A DNA stretch of 64,000 nt from Cherax quadricarinatus (taxonomy: Eukaryota > Arthropoda > Malacostraca > Decapoda > Parastacidae), in NCBI RefSeq assembly GCF_038502225.1, contig NC_091353.1, positions 2,304,116-2,368,115 of the forward strand, in the 5' to 3' direction. Below, piece by piece: positions 63,225-64,000 of the stretch. The notes under the pieces were generated by a model, which was given only the letters and a program-made list of their open reading frames with translations, ran no database searches and had not been told where the DNA came from. Position 1 is the stretch's first letter. Each line of letters starts with the position of its first letter. The position numbers and the translations under genes were made by a program.

Positions 63225-64000
63225 GAAAAAACATGAGGAAATTAAGACTTCATCAGAGTACAAAACAAATTCCGGCCACAAAATAGAGCGAAAAACCAAC
63301 GTCAAAGACCTGGAAGTGATCATGTCGGAGGATCTCACCTTCAAGGACCATAACATTGTATCAATCGCATCTGCTAGAAAAATGACAGGATGGATAATGA
63401 GAACCTTCAAAACTAGGGAGGCCAAGCCCATGATGACACTCTTCAGGTCACTTGTTCTATCTAGGCTGGAATATTGCTGCACACTAACAGCACCTTTCAA
63501 GGCAGGTGAAATTGCTGACATAGAAAATGTACAGAGAACTTTCACGGCGCGCATAACGGAGATAAAACACCTCAATTACTGGGAGCGCTTGAGGTTCCTA
63601 AACCTGTATTCCCTGGAACGCAGGCGGGAGAGATACATGATTATATACACCTGGAAAATCCTAGAGGGACTAGTACCGAACTTGCACACGAAAATCACTC
63701 ACAACGAAAGCAAAAAACTTGGCAGACGATGCAACATATCCCCAGTGAAAAGCAGGGGTGTCACTAGCACGTTAAAAGACAATGCAATAAGTGTCAGGGG
63801 CCCGAGACTGTTCAACTGCCTCCCAGCATACATAATGGGGATCACCAATAGACCCCTGGCAGTCTTCAAGCTGGCACTGGACAAGCACCTAAAGTCGGTT
63901 CCTGACCAGCCGGGCTGTGGCTCGTACGTTGGATTGCGTGCAGCCAGCAGTAACAGCCTAGTTGATCAGGCTCTGATCCACCAGGAGGCCTTGTCACAGA
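63222..64000 (+). pseudogene. LINE-A copy 10, cut by the window end
   Basis: Starts at HEEIKTSSEYKTNSGHKIER in the RT C-terminal region, contains LVLSRLEYCCTLTAPFKAGE, and runs off the window in the 3' coding end. About 2-4% different from the young copies by eye. Confidence 0.9.

Overview
This is a nuclear window from an animal genome, most likely a decapod crustacean (inferred: spliced aldo-keto reductase exons of arthropod type, very long TA/CA/AAT microsatellites, tRNA-derived SINEs, and LINE and Penelope-like families of the kind I associate with decapods). The species cannot be named from the sequence. There are no bacterial-style genes. Almost all long open frames are retroelement proteins or read-through of tandem repeats.

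Host genes. Two genes of one family lie head to tail on the plus strand. Gene A enters from the left edge. Its last two coding exons (694-791 and 4220-4262) encode the C-terminal tail of an aldo-keto reductase (AKR). Gene B starts at 40406, and four exons (40406-40480, 47395-47559, 58765-58882, 60484-60584) encode its first 153 residues, including the full catalytic tetrad Asp46/Tyr51/Lys80/His113; the rest lies beyond 64000. Together they look like part of a tandem AKR cluster whose introns and spacer are inflated by transposons.

Layout. 1-4300: end of AKR A, LINE tails, a piggyBac-type MITE. 4700-7700: decayed LINE-B and another LINE. 7800-12100: two long non-autonomous Tigger/pogo-like elements inside TA arrays. 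12300-16350: unidentified ORF, SINEs, a 389-bp TIR element. 16650-32010: a LINE-A cluster, including a copy with intact ORF2 and a CCCH-finger ORF1 nested in a MITE, and one copy inside a 22-bp minisatellite. 32020-34420: SINE and 5'-truncated LINE-B. 35340-38716: an inverted Penelope-like (PLE) pair with 14-bp target duplication. 39200-39830: a PLE remnant. 40406 onward: AKR B, with introns holding hammerhead-like PLE ends (44-48 kb), a nearly full-length LINE-B (49.6-54 kb), LINE-A (55.3-57.4 kb), and PLE-2 with nested LINE-A (60.8-63.2 kb).

Main points of interest. (1) A dispersed set of hammerhead-ribozyme-like folds at PLE termini, in which the core positions equivalent to C3 and G8 appear as C-G, U-A and G-C in different families, as if the active-site pair covaries. 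(2) LINE-B, all three copies of which sit between CA repeats. (3) LINE-A ORF1, with three CCCH zinc fingers. (4) Several layers of nested insertion that give a relative chronology.
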